Shown here: positions 35,873-48,760 of the stretch, piece by piece
Numbering within the stretch: the stretch's first letter is position 1
Layout of the letters: the number at the start of each line of letters is the position of its first letter
Assembly (NCBI GenBank): GCA_025266875.1
Contig: JALLLT010000033.1
Location: 62,001 to 126,000 of the forward strand
Length of the DNA: 64,000 bases
Direction: 5' to 3'
From: Fennellomyces sp. T-0311
Taxonomy: Eukaryota; Mucoromycota; Mucoromycetes; Mucorales; Lichtheimiaceae
The notes under the pieces: generated by a model
Seen by the model: only the letters and a program-made list of their open reading frames with translations
What the model was told of the DNA's origin: nothing
Databases searched by the model: none
Made by a program: the position numbers and the translations under genes

Positions 35873-38800
35873 GTGATCTTCATTATACAAAAGAAACGCA
35901 TTTCATTTTACCTGCCGTTACTGTTGGAAGGAATGATGGCATATCATGTATCGACAGCGTATAGTGCTCTTGCACTCAGCCAAATCAATACATACCATTT
36001 TTTGTCAGCTCAGTATTGCGCTGGAAAGCTATGATAGTGCATTCTCTTGTGCCGTTGTTCCTTATTACTGGTGAAGCTACACCATATCTGTCTAACGAAC
36101 ATTCATACACCGGACTCAGCTCTATCTGCGGTTGAGTCGTTACTGCGTTCTGTATGATTTAGGAGGCAAACGAAGCAAAAAAGGTTGCCCTCTGCGCCAT
36201 TTCCCTTCTCAATGGTCAACAATTTTCTGACCACAGATACCAAAGATCGGAGGTTTTCGAGGATCTGTAGGCCTACGAGAAAGAAATCAATAACGCTGGC
36301 TTATATGACCTTTGTGCCCTAATGATCGTTGACTTGAGAGTAATTATCCAACATCGAAAGCGAGGCAAGAAGCTTGATAAGGCGGTTGATACCATGAAGA
36401 GCAAAATTACGGAACGCTGTCCTCCATATGAAAGTTTAGGCCTTTATGCTCGCTCGTACTTTGGCTCTCTTACTCTTCGTGTTAGATCGTAAAGAAATTA
36501 AGATGTCTAAAATCCATAGGAGCCGCTTCTGATCAAGTAGAGTCAACCAGCTGCAGCACCGGAGATTATCGTACGAAATAACTATTCAAAACACAGAATA
36601 ACAATGCCATTCAGGAACAGCACGTACATACAACCACCCAGGCCCCGGTAAGTACAATTGTCGAGTTTTGTACGGTTTTTACCATGACACCTATTTAATC
36701 AAGAGCCGTCGAACAAACTATATGGTTCCTGATCCCGTCGAAAACACAAGCAACGCGTACCTGAGTTCGCCAGGGAGGGTATGTTATTGCAATTGGAGAA
36801 TGGGTATATCTAATAAGGTGACGTTAATGTTGACCGTTTAGTCTCGCGAGGAAACCGTTCCTGAAGAACAGCTGCAGTCATTCGATGATATCAGGAGTAC
36901 CCGCCATCTTCCAGTACGCTCGCCACTTGCACAATCATCTACGTTGAAATATTACTCATGCACTTAATGTATAATAGACACAGCTGCTGTTTACACACGG
37001 GGAAGGCAATACACGATGAACACTCCTTCGCACAGCAGCGTCAATCGAAGACAATAGGATGTGCCACCACATCGCTTAGTAACCAAGTAACAAAGCAGAA
37101 GGATGCGTCGTTTGAAGCATATAAGAAGCTCAAAGTGTATTCATTACACGTTATCAAAAACGAGGTAACGCTCACAACATGTGGAAGCGCACAGATCTTC
37201 GTTCAGCTTAAATTCCGTCTTGGTGGGATGACCGATCGCTATATATGCGCTATTTTGAACTTTTAACTATGTCGATGGTATGTTGTACGTAACAAAGTAT
37301 TAGGTAAAGCACCACAAGTTGAAATTCACTTTTATTATAAAAATAGGCAGGACTGAGAGAATGCTTGAAATGAGAAAAGCGATTGAATAACGAAAACGTT
37401 GGACTAAGCAGCTTGATGGACCGACAGCGGAAGAGTTCCTCGGTAATATACATTAGATGCTATTGCAGATTCTCTGGTTCTCGATTTGTTTTCTTCTGTG
37501 GCATACTTTGGGTTGTAGTCATTCTGATTCCAAGCTGTTTGTATTATCCCCTATCACAAAGCCGTGAAACCCGCCAAAATAGCTAGCAAATGTCATTATC
37601 ATTGCCCCGTGTTTCCATGGAGTAGCTAACCTGTGAAGCCGAACAGTAAAGGAGCGCGACGGACTATTGGAGCCGTGTAAGCTTCTTACGTATGAACCTG
37701 ATGAGCTGAAGTTCATTAAACGAGATAAAGTACGATTATGTCTACTTCCCAAGAGGATTACTCCACCAACGATCCGTGGTAAAACGTTGACATACTACGT
37801 ATTTTATGAGGGCGAGAGATCGCTTATGTAGTTGATGATACAGCCATATAATTGGACACATTGTCACGAAAAGGTTGGTCGTCAAAAACGAGACGCACCA
37901 GCTCCCTTAGCATGGCGTTCATCTTAATTCGCCCGTTCATAATGGCAGTACAGAACTTTAACACGTGGTGGTACAGTAAAGTTGCCAATTAATCCGTCCA
38001 CTCACCCAAATGTTATTGGACCCTTGATCCGGTCAGACACAACATTAACTACTCCCTCAGCGTCACTTACAGCCTTATGCGTCCTGATTGAACATGAGCA
38101 TATGGAGTGCTTTACTTTGGTCGCACATTTAGATGACGTTTCCAGTGAGTGACATGAATATGTGATACAGTATAAGATTGATAAATTATCAGAAGCTGTC
38201 TTTGACTATGTCAGGTTGAAAGAGAATGGTAGTACCCCCTCCTTCATCAGGCCATATGTGCCCGTGTGGTCAAGGTGAGATCTGGACTGACGTCTAGGCG
38301 GACCGTACTTGGTTGCGTCGCAAGGAGGATCGCAGTTTAGAAACAACTGGCCCGGTACTGGGGAAATAAGGTTTTTGTTAGTAGACTGCTATTTATCTTA
38401 TCGACGCCAATGGTAACCAGTAAAAAGGTGTGGCATGAGCTAAAAAAATCACCGTTTTTTTGTGAAAGGATATAATTTTTCTTGAAGATAAAAGCTACGC
38501 CAATGGTTCGTAACCTCGTAGAGACGGAGTAGCATTTTTTTTACCAGTTCAGATTTGCGGTCTGGCACACGCTCTCCGATCGAGCTTCACATACTCAACT
38601 TCAGTCACCATCATCTCTTAAACATGGCTTCAAAGTTTCGTTTGGTCAGTTTCTCACCTGTGGTATACCCAGGATATAGAGGATACACTGGTGGTTTGTC
38701 TTCGATAGCAGAGTTTTCCGTCCACCTCAGGTAGCAACCACAGCAATACTTCAACAACTTCGCCAGATTAAACAGAAAAATCCAAACTTCCGCAACTTTT

Positions 38801-40184
38801 TTTTTGCGTTGTGACATTTAAGTACATTCACTCCAAAAAGTAAAGATACTCGATACCATAGCAAAGGTTAAGCGATGAACCTTTTGGATAATATACCTGC
38901 TGTAGAGGAGTACCTTGGTAAGATATACATCTGATACTATTGCTGGTTCTTCTGCATCATGCCTTGAGTATGTATGTAATCTTTTGCATCTTCAGCTGTT
39001 TGAAGCCACCCCATCTTTATGACAAAACTAGAAAAAATCTGTGTATGTCATTTTGTCTGTACCTTTTAATCCTTCATACAGCTCATCTTATAAGTAAAGT
39101 GTATTCGTAGTTCGACTACTAATAGTCAGCAAAGGCCATAAAAAATGCTCCGTTTCACCATACAGGTGAAAATCCATCGCTACAATCTATGAAGCCAAAC
39201 AAGAAAGCGACACGACGGTCAAGTGGAGCCGTGTATGTTTTTTGAATGTATGGACCAGTAGGGCTGAAGTTTATTGAACTGAAATAAAGTGCAGCTACGC
39301 CTACTCAGAAAGGTCATGCCACAAAGCCAACCAACTAAGCCATTAGGTATGCATAGGAGAAAACTCAAAGTACCGGAGTTTCTCGCTTTGACAAGCTTGT
39401 ATGAAAACTAATTATACGGTATTTTTTGCCAACCAATATATACTGCTAGCCGCTACTGAATAGGGTAATCAAAGATGCTCTTGCACAAAATGTGATTATG
39501 TGGCACGTCAGTAAAAAGAAGAGATAAAGTTTTTCAGTGCCGATTAATGTCCAAGATTCTGGGGGCACTACTTTGTGCTCTTACACACATATTTAACAGC
39601 TACATATAGCTATGAGTGTTCTGATATAAGTAGATATGCAATAATGTTTCTAATGAGGAAATCTGGTGTAGGCTATAAAGGGTGGTGATTATGTTTATTC
39701 TTTGCTCAAAGCGAAAACCCATTACGGTTGTCAGCAATAATGATTGGAAATGTTTTATATACATCGTCTATTTTCCCTAAGCAAGCGCCTTACTGAAGTA
39801 AGAAAGGCTATTTTGTTTGGGAACGGGACGCTTGGCATCTAGCCGAATCGGTGGCCCATGATGTAATAGGCAATTTACTGTAGTACCAGATACTCGGATC
39901 CCGAGTATATAAAATGACACAATTGAGGGTTGACGTAAAACCCTCTTGTGATCGACAGTGACATCTATGCAAAACACACAAAAGAAGAGGGTATAACCGC
40001 ATTGGTTGGTGTCGATCATATGGTTTCAAGATTGACCATAAGCATTGCTGTGAGGCCCCAGACCAGCAGAAAAAGTTGCGGAGGCGGAGCTGATCCATAT
40101 ATATAAATTGGCGACGTGCATGATGTTCCCGAGCGACTTCTTGAAACGAAACTTTTCACTCACTCTCTAACTCAGTTTCTCATC
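35873..40184. other. decayed and duplicated coding remnants, no intact gene
   Basis: Holds several broken frames. One (about 36160-36490) reads KKVALCAISLLNGQQFSD and then AYEKEINNAGLYDLCALMI, with one in-frame TAG. A second (36600-37270) may be a split coding region with GTAAGT and TATAG sites (QLQSFDDIRSTRHLPVR). A third (about 37930-38290) reads LCVLIEHEHMECFTLVAHLDD with one stop. The stretches 37270-37760 and 38870-39330 look like diverged copies of each other. I do not recognise the protein. Confidence 0.45.
40097..40107 (+). promoter_or_regulatory. TATA box of the calmodulin-like gene
   Basis: TATATATAAA about 85 bases upstream of the ATG at 40185, followed by a CT-rich leader. Confidence 0.5.
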
Positions 40185-40776
40185 ATGAGCAACAATGTCA
40201 CAAAGGAAGAACTAGAAACGCTTAAGCAAGGTAAAAGAAATATTTTTTTAATGCATGCTCGGCGAAAACAAAGCTGAACCGGTTTCTGACATGTTTTCCG
40301 TTATAGCATTCTCGTTATACGATCGCGATGGTGACGGTGGAATCACTGTAAAGGAATTCGGCGACATTTTGAAAAGCCTCAATGTCGGTAGCACTGCCGA
40401 GGAAATTGAGTCGATCGTCAAGTCGGTCGACAGGAATCACGACGGACGGATTGACTTTGACGAATTTGTGGTTGCCATGACACGACATTTACCTCCTCCC
40501 CAGGATCATCCAAAGCGAGCACAGACCTACCCTCCAATCACCAAAGGAAAGCGACTGAGCTTTTACGAGGACGACGAACTCAAGCAATGCTTCCATGCCT
40601 TCGACAAGAATGGCGATGGCTATATCAGCCTGAACGAGCTGGAAGAGGTCATGTCGAGACTCGGCGAGAAGCTCAGCCAGCAGGAACTCAAGGATATGAT
40701 GGATGACGCGGATACGAACAAGGATGGCCAGATTGACTTTAAAGAATTCAAAAAACTCATGCCCCAATCTTTATAA
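40185..40776 (+). CDS. calmodulin-like EF-hand calcium sensor
   Basis: Two exons, 40185-40230 and 40307-40776; 171 residues, longer than the 149 of calmodulin because of a 25-residue linker between the lobes (PPPQDHPKRAQTYPPITKGK). All four EF loops have their Asp/Glu ligands: DRDGDGGITVKE (21-32), DRNHDGRIDFDE, DKNGDGYISLNE and DTNKDGQIDFKE. The N-terminal short exon followed by the EF-hand exon is the typical calmodulin-like arrangement. It should be a four-site Ca2+ sensor; the target is unknown, and the basic linker sets it apart from calmodulin itself. Confidence 0.9.
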
Positions 40777-41054
40777 AATGTAGCAATTGCATTGTACTAT
40801 CCGCATTTCGTCCTGCATAAATTTTGTTTAGCTTCACAAGCATTGTCTGTGCGCAAACCCCCTACATGTCTGCTGCAGTCACTTGAACGGCGTAACATAA
40901 AAGAGACATCTTTATATATAAATATGTATGTAGAGAAAGAGAGGGTATCACAAAAAAATAAACGAAATATATATATATATATATGATTATAAACATCTAG
41001 AGGTATATATAAAGGGTAGCGTTTTTTGTTGAATTACAGTGGAGGTGTATAAAC

Positions 41055-44000
41055 TTATTCGAGCTGCAAGCTCAGCTTTCGGATCTTTTCAGGTTCGACG
41101 GACTTGACGTCGAGGCATAATCGGAAGAGTTCCGGTTCCGGCGTAAACGGGTATCTGCGTGCTAAATTTTGGAACGTCAGCACACGCTTGATGACAGTAG
41201 CCGTGATGCGGTGCTTGTGGAAGTTGACCAATGGCTGCTGCAGCATCAGCGAGTCACACGTTGCCTTGCCGTTGCTCTTGACAGGTGCAATGTACGGTGG
41301 CAGCTCGGAGTTGAACACCAAGTCTGAAAGGTAGATACCCAGGAAGGGGATACAACCTCCACCTTGCTCCGAGTCATCTTGTTGTGGCTGCTGTTGTTGT
41401 TGTTGTTGTTGTTGTTGCTGTAGTGGCTGTTCAATGAACTGTTGTCGGTTACCATATTCTTCAGCCACCTTGGTCATACTGTCACGAATGTTCTTCCAGT
41501 TCTTGTGGGGTGATGTGAATGCGGAAAGCTGGTCCAAGAGACGCATATCCGCTGCGCCCACTTGTGCCCATGCCGAATGGAGTCGTGTTACCGCAGGCGA
41601 TTGCAGACCCAAAAGAATTTGAAGCAAAGTAGCAAAGTTGGCATACATTTTGCATTTCTAAATACGCATCTGTCAGTATCTGATACCTTTTCCATAGAAG
41701 AAGACAACCCTTTACCTGTGCTAATCGAATGAATTTGCGGATCACTTCCACACGCTCATGTAGTAGCTCTGTGGTCACAATCTCCGAAGCCACCCATTGA
41801 CATACAGAGTTGAATCGTTGGATCAGTCGCTGGACACCACCCGAAGCAGCAATACCATCTCGCCATCGGCAGTCGACCAGCTCTTCCCATTCAACGCCAA
41901 ACAGGACTTGTCGCTCAATAAGACACAATTGTTGGGCAATCTTGCTTGATCGATAGGACAGGATAAAACTTTTTTGCCGAGGTGGATCTGCTGGCAGGGG
42001 CTTGATGGCTGGTGGAGGCGACATTGCGCGGGTTGGTGACGATGGACGGTCTTCTTCACGGTCTCCGCGCTCCTCTTCTTCCTTGGTAAGAGCGGCAAGA
42101 CGATCAGGCTCCACAATCAATGACATGGTGCGATAATGATTGGGCTGGGTGGACAAGATCGACATGCCTCGGCTTAAACCCTTCTTGGTTGCCACTTCGT
42201 CATCGTCATCATCGTCGTCACTGCTATCACCATCATCGAGTTCTTGGATATGCACAGCGGCATCGGATTCAAAGCCCATGGGTTGAGCTCCCACCAGATG
42301 GCTCAGGTAGATAGGTCCTCGAGCAGGTCGCTTGAAGTAGCCTTCCGTGTTTTCGATGGTGCTGCTGCACCGACGCAACTCAATGGTTTGTATGTCTTCT
42401 TCATCATCTCGCAGCTCAGCTGCAATGCGACCCACAGTGGTCGATGGTGGGGGTGCGGTCACCACTGACGACGGTACTCTGCTACTGTTAGGTGTTGTGG
42501 GCGTCGACACCTCCACATTACTCGAGCTGCTATGGGATGCAGAATCAAGTGGTGGGGCTGGAATAACAAGCACTTCAGTCTTGCTACTGCACTCCTGGAA
42601 CATTGGAGGCTCTTGCTTGGGCGCTGTTTTTGGGGGAGGGGTAGCACGTGGTTGTTCTTGTTGCTGCTGCTGTTTAAAGATCTTGGCAAGCTTCTTGGAC
42701 AATCGTCTTCGTGCACCTACACCTTGCTTTGGCGACGATTCAGAGGGCATCGAGGCCATCGTATCATAAGGCAAAGCTTCGAAGCTCTGTTTACCAGCGG
42801 ACATGGACATGATCAAGCGTTTGTTTGGCTCTTTTTGCTGCTGTTGATTGTGTAACTTTGAGCTCAAGATAGCAGCTGCGGCAGAGGCGGCTTCCAAATC
42901 AGTAGCTGGTGGCAATGGAGGCAGTTCAGGAACAATGTTGCTATTGCTGTCGGCAGACGCGAGATGAGGTGTGCTGACGGCAGAAGAAGAAACGCTGCTA
43001 GAGCCTTGAGATGCCACTGCTGCATCGCGCAAACATTTTTCACTTCGTCGTCGCTCGATGCTTTTCCTTGATAGTCGGCGGGCCAATCCATCCGAAGAGG
43101 GCAATGGAGGTGGCGCCTGTTGCTGCTGTTGTTGCTGCTCGTCACCACCATGCATTGATGGTGCCTTGCTCGTGAATGCTGGGTTCTCTTCAGGTGTCGC
43201 CTTGCACCACTTGCTCGAAGGAATGCGGCGGATAGTCTTTTCGTTTGTTGTCATGTCATGGATAATGGTTGCTGGGATATACTGACGGCTTCTGACAAGC
43301 GGCTCCTGCTGATGGCTGTGTGTTCGCAGCGCCTCTGCAGCGGTCATGGCAGCAATGTATTCCGAAGGCAATTGAGGTCGTTTGCTCACCGGTGCGACTT
43401 TCTTGGCATTATCGACGACAGAAGTCATTGGGGTAACGATAAAGTCGGATGAATCAGTTGAGGACAAGGCATCTTGCTGCAAGCTGCTTGGAGCGTCGCT
43501 CATGGAATCCGCCAAGTAACTGGCAAAAAACTCGGCACGTTGCCGTTCCTCTTCTTCTTCGCGACGTCGGCGCTCGTATTGCAGTTTGGCAATAGCGTGT
43601 TCTTCGCTCCATTCGGGATCATCTTGCGAGAGGTTGGGTGTGAAGAGTGGCTCGACATCTTCCATTACAGGAGTTGTGTCCGAGTTGCCAGGACTAAGTT
43701 CGCTGTCGAGCGAACCATTGTCATCGCACAACATGCTGTTGCGCAAACCATCCATGGCTGGGAACGATTGTGTAGCACCGCTTTCAACCCAAGACGCCTT
43801 GTCAAGCGTGGGATCAAGCTTGTGGTTGGGAGAAGGGTGGGGGCCATAGTGGACTGTTTTGAGGCTGCGTACAACGCGTTTCAACCCACGCACGATCCGT
43901 TGGTCGCGCGGCGATTGTTGGACCAACGCATTTTGGGGCAGGGCATTGAGGAACACGGTGAGGATCTCTCGCAGTTCTCGACAGGACACAAAATCATGGA

Positions 44001-45660
44001 CATAGTAGTTCAGTAACCAATGACGCATCACCACAAAGGTTCTACAAAGAACGCGGGTATGTGAGCTCTTGGTTATCCGGAAAGTCCTCTTTTGACACCT
44101 TACCTTATTCGGACAACCCGACGATCATCCCGATCACTCTCGAGCGCCCATCGGAAGCGCAGGATCAAAAGCTTGCACAATTGTAGCGGTGAGATAAATG
44201 CTCGGTAAGTCAAGAAAAAGTCGGTCATCAGGGTATAATCTGCTTGTCAAATGGCATATGAGTTTCCCAACATCCAAGTTTTAATGTATAGCCATTCTTA
44301 CCCAAGCTGTTGGTCAATTTCTCAACCAATTTCTCAACCGACGCAGCCTCAATCACACGTTGAGGAGGCATGGATGGAGGTGTGGGTGGCAACGATGAAC
44401 GCAATTCTTCGGCAGAGTTGCGCTTCATGGTGAAACTGGCCCGCTTTAGCAGCCGAGGGGTAGCACGCCCACTGCTTGACGAGTCATCATGTTTCAAGCG
44501 GGGACGCATCTTGGTCGGCAGGCTCTTTTGTCGGCTCAAGCGACTGAATCCATCGCTAAACAAGGACTGCGCAGACATGCGTGCGGAATTGACGAGATTG
44601 GATCGCCGCTTGCTGGCAGTGCCATTGTTCTGTGTTGCGGTGGCATTGGTGGAAAATCCTTGGATGGATGGCGTGGATGGCTTATTCTTAGACTGCTCGT
44701 CGGCGGTCATGGATGTGGGTGACGAAGCAATTGTGTCGCAAATCGCTGGATCGGGACCCCATACGATAATACGCTCGTCGTCGTCCGACTTGAGCATATC
44801 AAAGATGGCAGGGGGATAGCCGATAAACAGTTTGGGCGGTTGTATGACGTGATTTTTGCTACCGGTGGCCTGTTCTTCGGGATGTGAGAGGCTGATCGAC
44901 GAATGAACGGAAGACTCGGTCATTGTATGATCCAAAGGGGGTGAAAACGAATGGAGCAAGACGGACGATGGACTTGCAGGAAACATCAAGTCCATGCCGT
45001 GCTCGTCTTCGATGAGAAAGTCATTGAACTTGCTGACGTTGGGAATGTCGGGTAAAGGTAAGAATGTTTCGATCTTGAGCCCTGCTGGCAATGCAGGTAC
45101 TGGTTTTCTCTTTGTCATGCTTTGATAAGATGTATGCTGTTGTTGCGGTTGTGGTTTTGGTTGCGCTTTTTGTTGAGGTTTTGGTTGTTGTTGTGTGACA
45201 GGTCTATGAGTATTATGGTACACAGCATCGGCCAGCGACGCAGATTTCTTCTTCTCTTCCTCGGCTAATGCATGTTCTTGTTGGAGACGTTCCCAGAATG
45301 TGTTGGACTGGGTGTATTCTTGCACACCAAAGACTGTTGCCAGAGCCGCGCGTTCACGGCCACCTTCGGTCGATGTCAGCTCGGGTGGAACCACTGAGTT
45401 GCACCGAGAATGATGTTGTTGACCTTCAGGCGTGGCAATGGCTGTTTCTTGGGCTATCATAACTTTTTCTCCATTCTCGACGACTATTACGGTTTCTTCG
45501 GATTTGCCAGCAACTGTGCTCGATGACTCGGTGCTACACAAGTGATATTAACACATCATTCGTTATTTAGTGCATGTCAAAGAACATACTGTGCGGAGGG
45601 GGATTGGCGGGCGGCCCAGGGAGGATGATGAATAATCAAAGGAATTGCTTGTGTGGTCAT
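41055..45660 (-). CDS. RasGEF (CDC25-like guanine-nucleotide exchange factor)
   Basis: Five exons on the minus strand: 45660-45590, 45533-44302, 44239-44104, 44041-41716, 41657-41055; 1,455 residues. After a long disordered head, a RasGEF_N (REM) region has FFLTYRAFISPLQLCKLLILRFRW and MRHWLLNYYVHDFVS. A very long serine/proline/glutamine-rich middle follows, then the catalytic CDC25 domain (about residues 1150-1455): LFGVEWEELVDCRW, RFNSVCQWVASEIVT, LQSPAVTRLHSAW, GGCIPFLGIYLSDLVF and the closing RLCLDVKSVEPEKIRKLSL. It should load GTP onto Ras-type GTPases. A poly-Q run near the C-terminus interrupts the domain. The first exon (MTTQAIPLIIHH...) was chosen because it supplies an ATG in phase; the start is moderately certain. 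Confidence 0.88.
41388..41421 (-). repeat. CAG/CAA repeat coding poly-glutamine in the RasGEF
   Basis: About ten Gln codons (mostly CAA) within the catalytic domain region, between EQPLQ and PQQDDSEQ. It is probably a surface-loop insertion. Confidence 0.9.
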
Positions 45661-47496
45661 TAATGTGGTGCAAGAGAAAAAAAATGGAGGAAAGTGAAAG
45701 AGAAAGAAGTGTGTTGATGATTTTTTCTTTTTTTTTGTTGACTTGTCTGGACCGTCCCCCCTTTGCGTCCCGAAGAAAAAAAAGTGTCTTGGATCGGTCC
45801 ATGTAGCACCATTAGTCTTGTTGTCAGACCCCATAAATAGAAAGAACCCGAACGCGCGAGCATTAACTATCAATCAGGGGGGGAACGAGCAAAAGAGAGC
45901 TCCGCCAAGATGGCTTTGTAATACAAGGGTAGACGCATGTTGCATCGTGTGTTCACTGATGGGCGTTTTATTTTTTTCGTTTTTGCTCCTAGCAATTGTT
46001 CTACAACAAAAGGCCAACGACTAGTGAGAGAATAGGCCATTTTTCGTTGACTAACCGGTCACACGACTTTGGCCGAGAAATAGATTGCTTGACAGATGTA
46101 ACAATCAGCAATAACAAAACGAACCGCGTGGGTGTGGGCGCAGGCAAGGCAAGAGCGAAGATTGCCGCATACGGATATAGGTGTTCGGCAAGGAAAAAAA
46201 AACAGAGAGGCACTAGGTTACACTGAACAGAAGCATTATACCACGTCTTTTTGTACCGCACATGCTCGTACAACCTGAGAGAAAGTTAAGGGATTTTCGC
46301 GTCCAAGCTGGCCCCGGGCCACCCTCCCATCTCTAATCTTCATATCATTGACGACGGTGCCACTTTTTTTTAAAATGATATTGTAAAACGTAACCCTCTC
46401 CGCAGGTGCCACTCGCCAGACACCTTCGAGCGCTAAGAGAAAGTTTTCGTCCGTGGTTGTGTGTCATGTAGCACAGAACACGATCTCAACCCCCCAAAAC
46501 AACAACCAACTTGCAAACGGAAGATGATCCCATTCTCACCTAATTACCGAGTTCCCTATTTTAAAGTTTGTACAATGGCCATGTTGTTGGCACGCCACAA
46601 AGCTATTGTTCGTCGTTCTGGTTGCTCCGGCCCCACAACCCCCTTTCTCCTCCATGCACAATAAAGGTGAACAATCTCATATTACCTGTTCTGACTGGAT
46701 GACGATTGTCACTGCTGTGTACCGAAACAGCCCAGAAATGCATGAAAATCGCCCATTGTGCGCTCGCCCCGAAATAGAAGCACCTGTCGAACAATCGTAA
46801 CACTTTCAGGTGCTGCCTGCCGCTTGTCAATATTACCTCATTATAACCAAATTTTATGTCTTGTGATAATTGATGATACCATCATCTGCTTTATTGTTAA
46901 GCTCTGTCGCTTGCGGCCCGCCGGTATTCCCCATTTAAGTAGCGCGAAACCTTAACCACTGTTTGTTTACTTTCGCCGTGTCAGGGTACTTGTCAACCGG
47001 AAGCACGCTTATTTGGGCATCACCGTGCATGTTTTGCTCGGCCTGCTTCCCTGGTCAGATGCGCCTTTGCAATGGGCGAGCAGATCGATATGTATCTACG
47101 ACTAGTCCCGCCGAGATATCTGACAAGTTCCGTAGAGGATGCACGCGATTTAATATGATCGCTTTTGGGCAGTATTCGCACTTTCCTGTGTAACGGGTGG
47201 AAATGTGCACTTTGGCGTTTTCGTTTTTGGTTTCACCTTTTCCGCTCAAGGCACCGGGGCCTTCTGCCATTCTCTCTTCCAGCGTCGCCTTTTAACCTTT
47301 TAAGCGCGAGTGTGCTAAGCGACGCGTATCCTCGCGCAACGTGGCTGAGTGATCGCATAAGCAGCCATTGTGTAGCCCCAACAAGCCAATACAGCACACG
47401 AGCACGCCGCTTGTGCGCTCGATGCGACCCCAGAACCATTTTTTACGCAACATCCAAAAAACGTGGGTAATTCTCAGAGAAAAAGCGAGATTTTAT
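45661..47496. other. intergenic region
   Basis: Poly-T and CT-rich tracts near the RasGEF start (about 45680-45780) and no recognisable coding on either strand. Confidence 0.5.
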
Positions 47497-48760
47497 CTAG
47501 AAGAAAATGCGGAAGGGGTAGGCGCCGTTCTTGATTCTGAACAGATTCATCAAGGCGCTGAACACAATAAGGATGCAGAAGGTCCAGATATACACACTGA
47601 TCCGCTGGTGCATGGTGTCCTTCATCTTGGGTACGTACACCGCCAAGCACACCACGGCCATGGCCAGAATGCCGTCTACAACAATCCCATTTGTCAGCCA
47701 GTCCCACAATATCGAACCATTTTGTTGGCCAAAACTTACACGTTGCCGCCACGACGCGTGATTCCAGCCCGAGTTGCTGCTGAAATCTAGAATTGCGCAC
47801 GTTGCTTGAGTTACTGAGCTTGATGGAATACCATGATATTTACCCTCCAGCGATGAAATTCACCTTGCCGCCAGCCCCAGCCATCACATACGGGGGGTTG
47901 CGAATCTGGTTCCACATGTGGCCTGATGTCATGATGAGAATCGTGATAATGGATAACGCGGCCCACGTGTTTCGATGGTGCAGCATCACGCCAAAATACG
48001 GGTACGCCAGCTTCAGAATCGCCGCCGCACCAACCACCCCGAACACCTTGAGCCCCAGTGCCAGATAGTCGGTTGGCCGTGTTACAGGTACGGGCGCTCC
48101 AATCTCGCGCGATAAAAACTCGGCAAACTTCTCGGCCACAAATCCGCTTATTGCGTCGTGAAAAGTCAGTTCCACCTCCTCTGCCACGTTTGCTGATCAA
48201 GCTTACTTTCTAGAAAGATCGTATTTTACCGGCTCGGCGGGCGCACCGGGCTGCGATGGCGGGAAATAGAGGACATTGGGCGCCGTTTGCAGATTCAACT
48301 GCAAATAGCCGCGTATTAATATCCACCCGTCTAAACGCACACATACAGTACCACACCTTTTGATAGATTGTCTGGCCGTCCTTAAAGTCCAAGTGGCCAA
48401 AGAACACGCGCGTCGGGTCTTTGGTTTTCTGGAAACTCGATGCCACCAGCTTATACTCAGGGTCGAACTCTCTACAAACAAAGAACGCGTTGCATTTAGG
48501 ATCGATCGTTTCGTTACGCCGCGCATTCCTTTGCATTACCGGCACGGAACACATTTAAAGTAATCATCGAGCGCTGTCAAGAGCACCACGATGCCGTAAT
48601 TCCGTTTGCCTTCGGTGAATTGGCTGTACGTGTTGGATGTAAGTTTGACAAGACCATTGTTCTTCTTCGCTAATCCAATGAGACGTTGGGTTTTGGCATC
48701 TTTTTGTGCTGTTACTAGTGCAATCAATGCAACCAGCAAGAACAGCAGTGAACTTTTCAT
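47497..48760 (-). CDS. OST3/OST6 subunit of the oligosaccharyltransferase
   Basis: Six exons on the minus strand: 48760-48540, 48471-48357, 48298-48207, 48146-47844, 47786-47740, 47675-47497; 318 residues. A cleavable signal peptide (MKSSLLFLLVALIALVTAQ) precedes a thioredoxin-like domain. That domain has the redox CVPC motif (residues 70-73) in DDYFKCVPCREFDPE, and the conserved FFGHLDFKDGQTIYQKLNLQTAPNVLYFPP follows. The fourth exon is acceptor-ambiguous, but the join YDLSR/NGFVAEKFAEFL restores the family's RxGF. Four membrane helices close the protein. OST3/6 slows oxidative folding of nascent chains to allow N-glycosylation at nearby sites. Confidence 0.92.

Noticed and set aside
38611..38817. 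68-codon minus frame (MSQRKKK...)
   Set aside because: Open but isolated in a decayed region, with no conserved motif or exon partner found.
43474..44016. 180-codon plus frame within the RasGEF
   Set aside because: Antisense of an exon whose own frame continues into the CDC25 domain.
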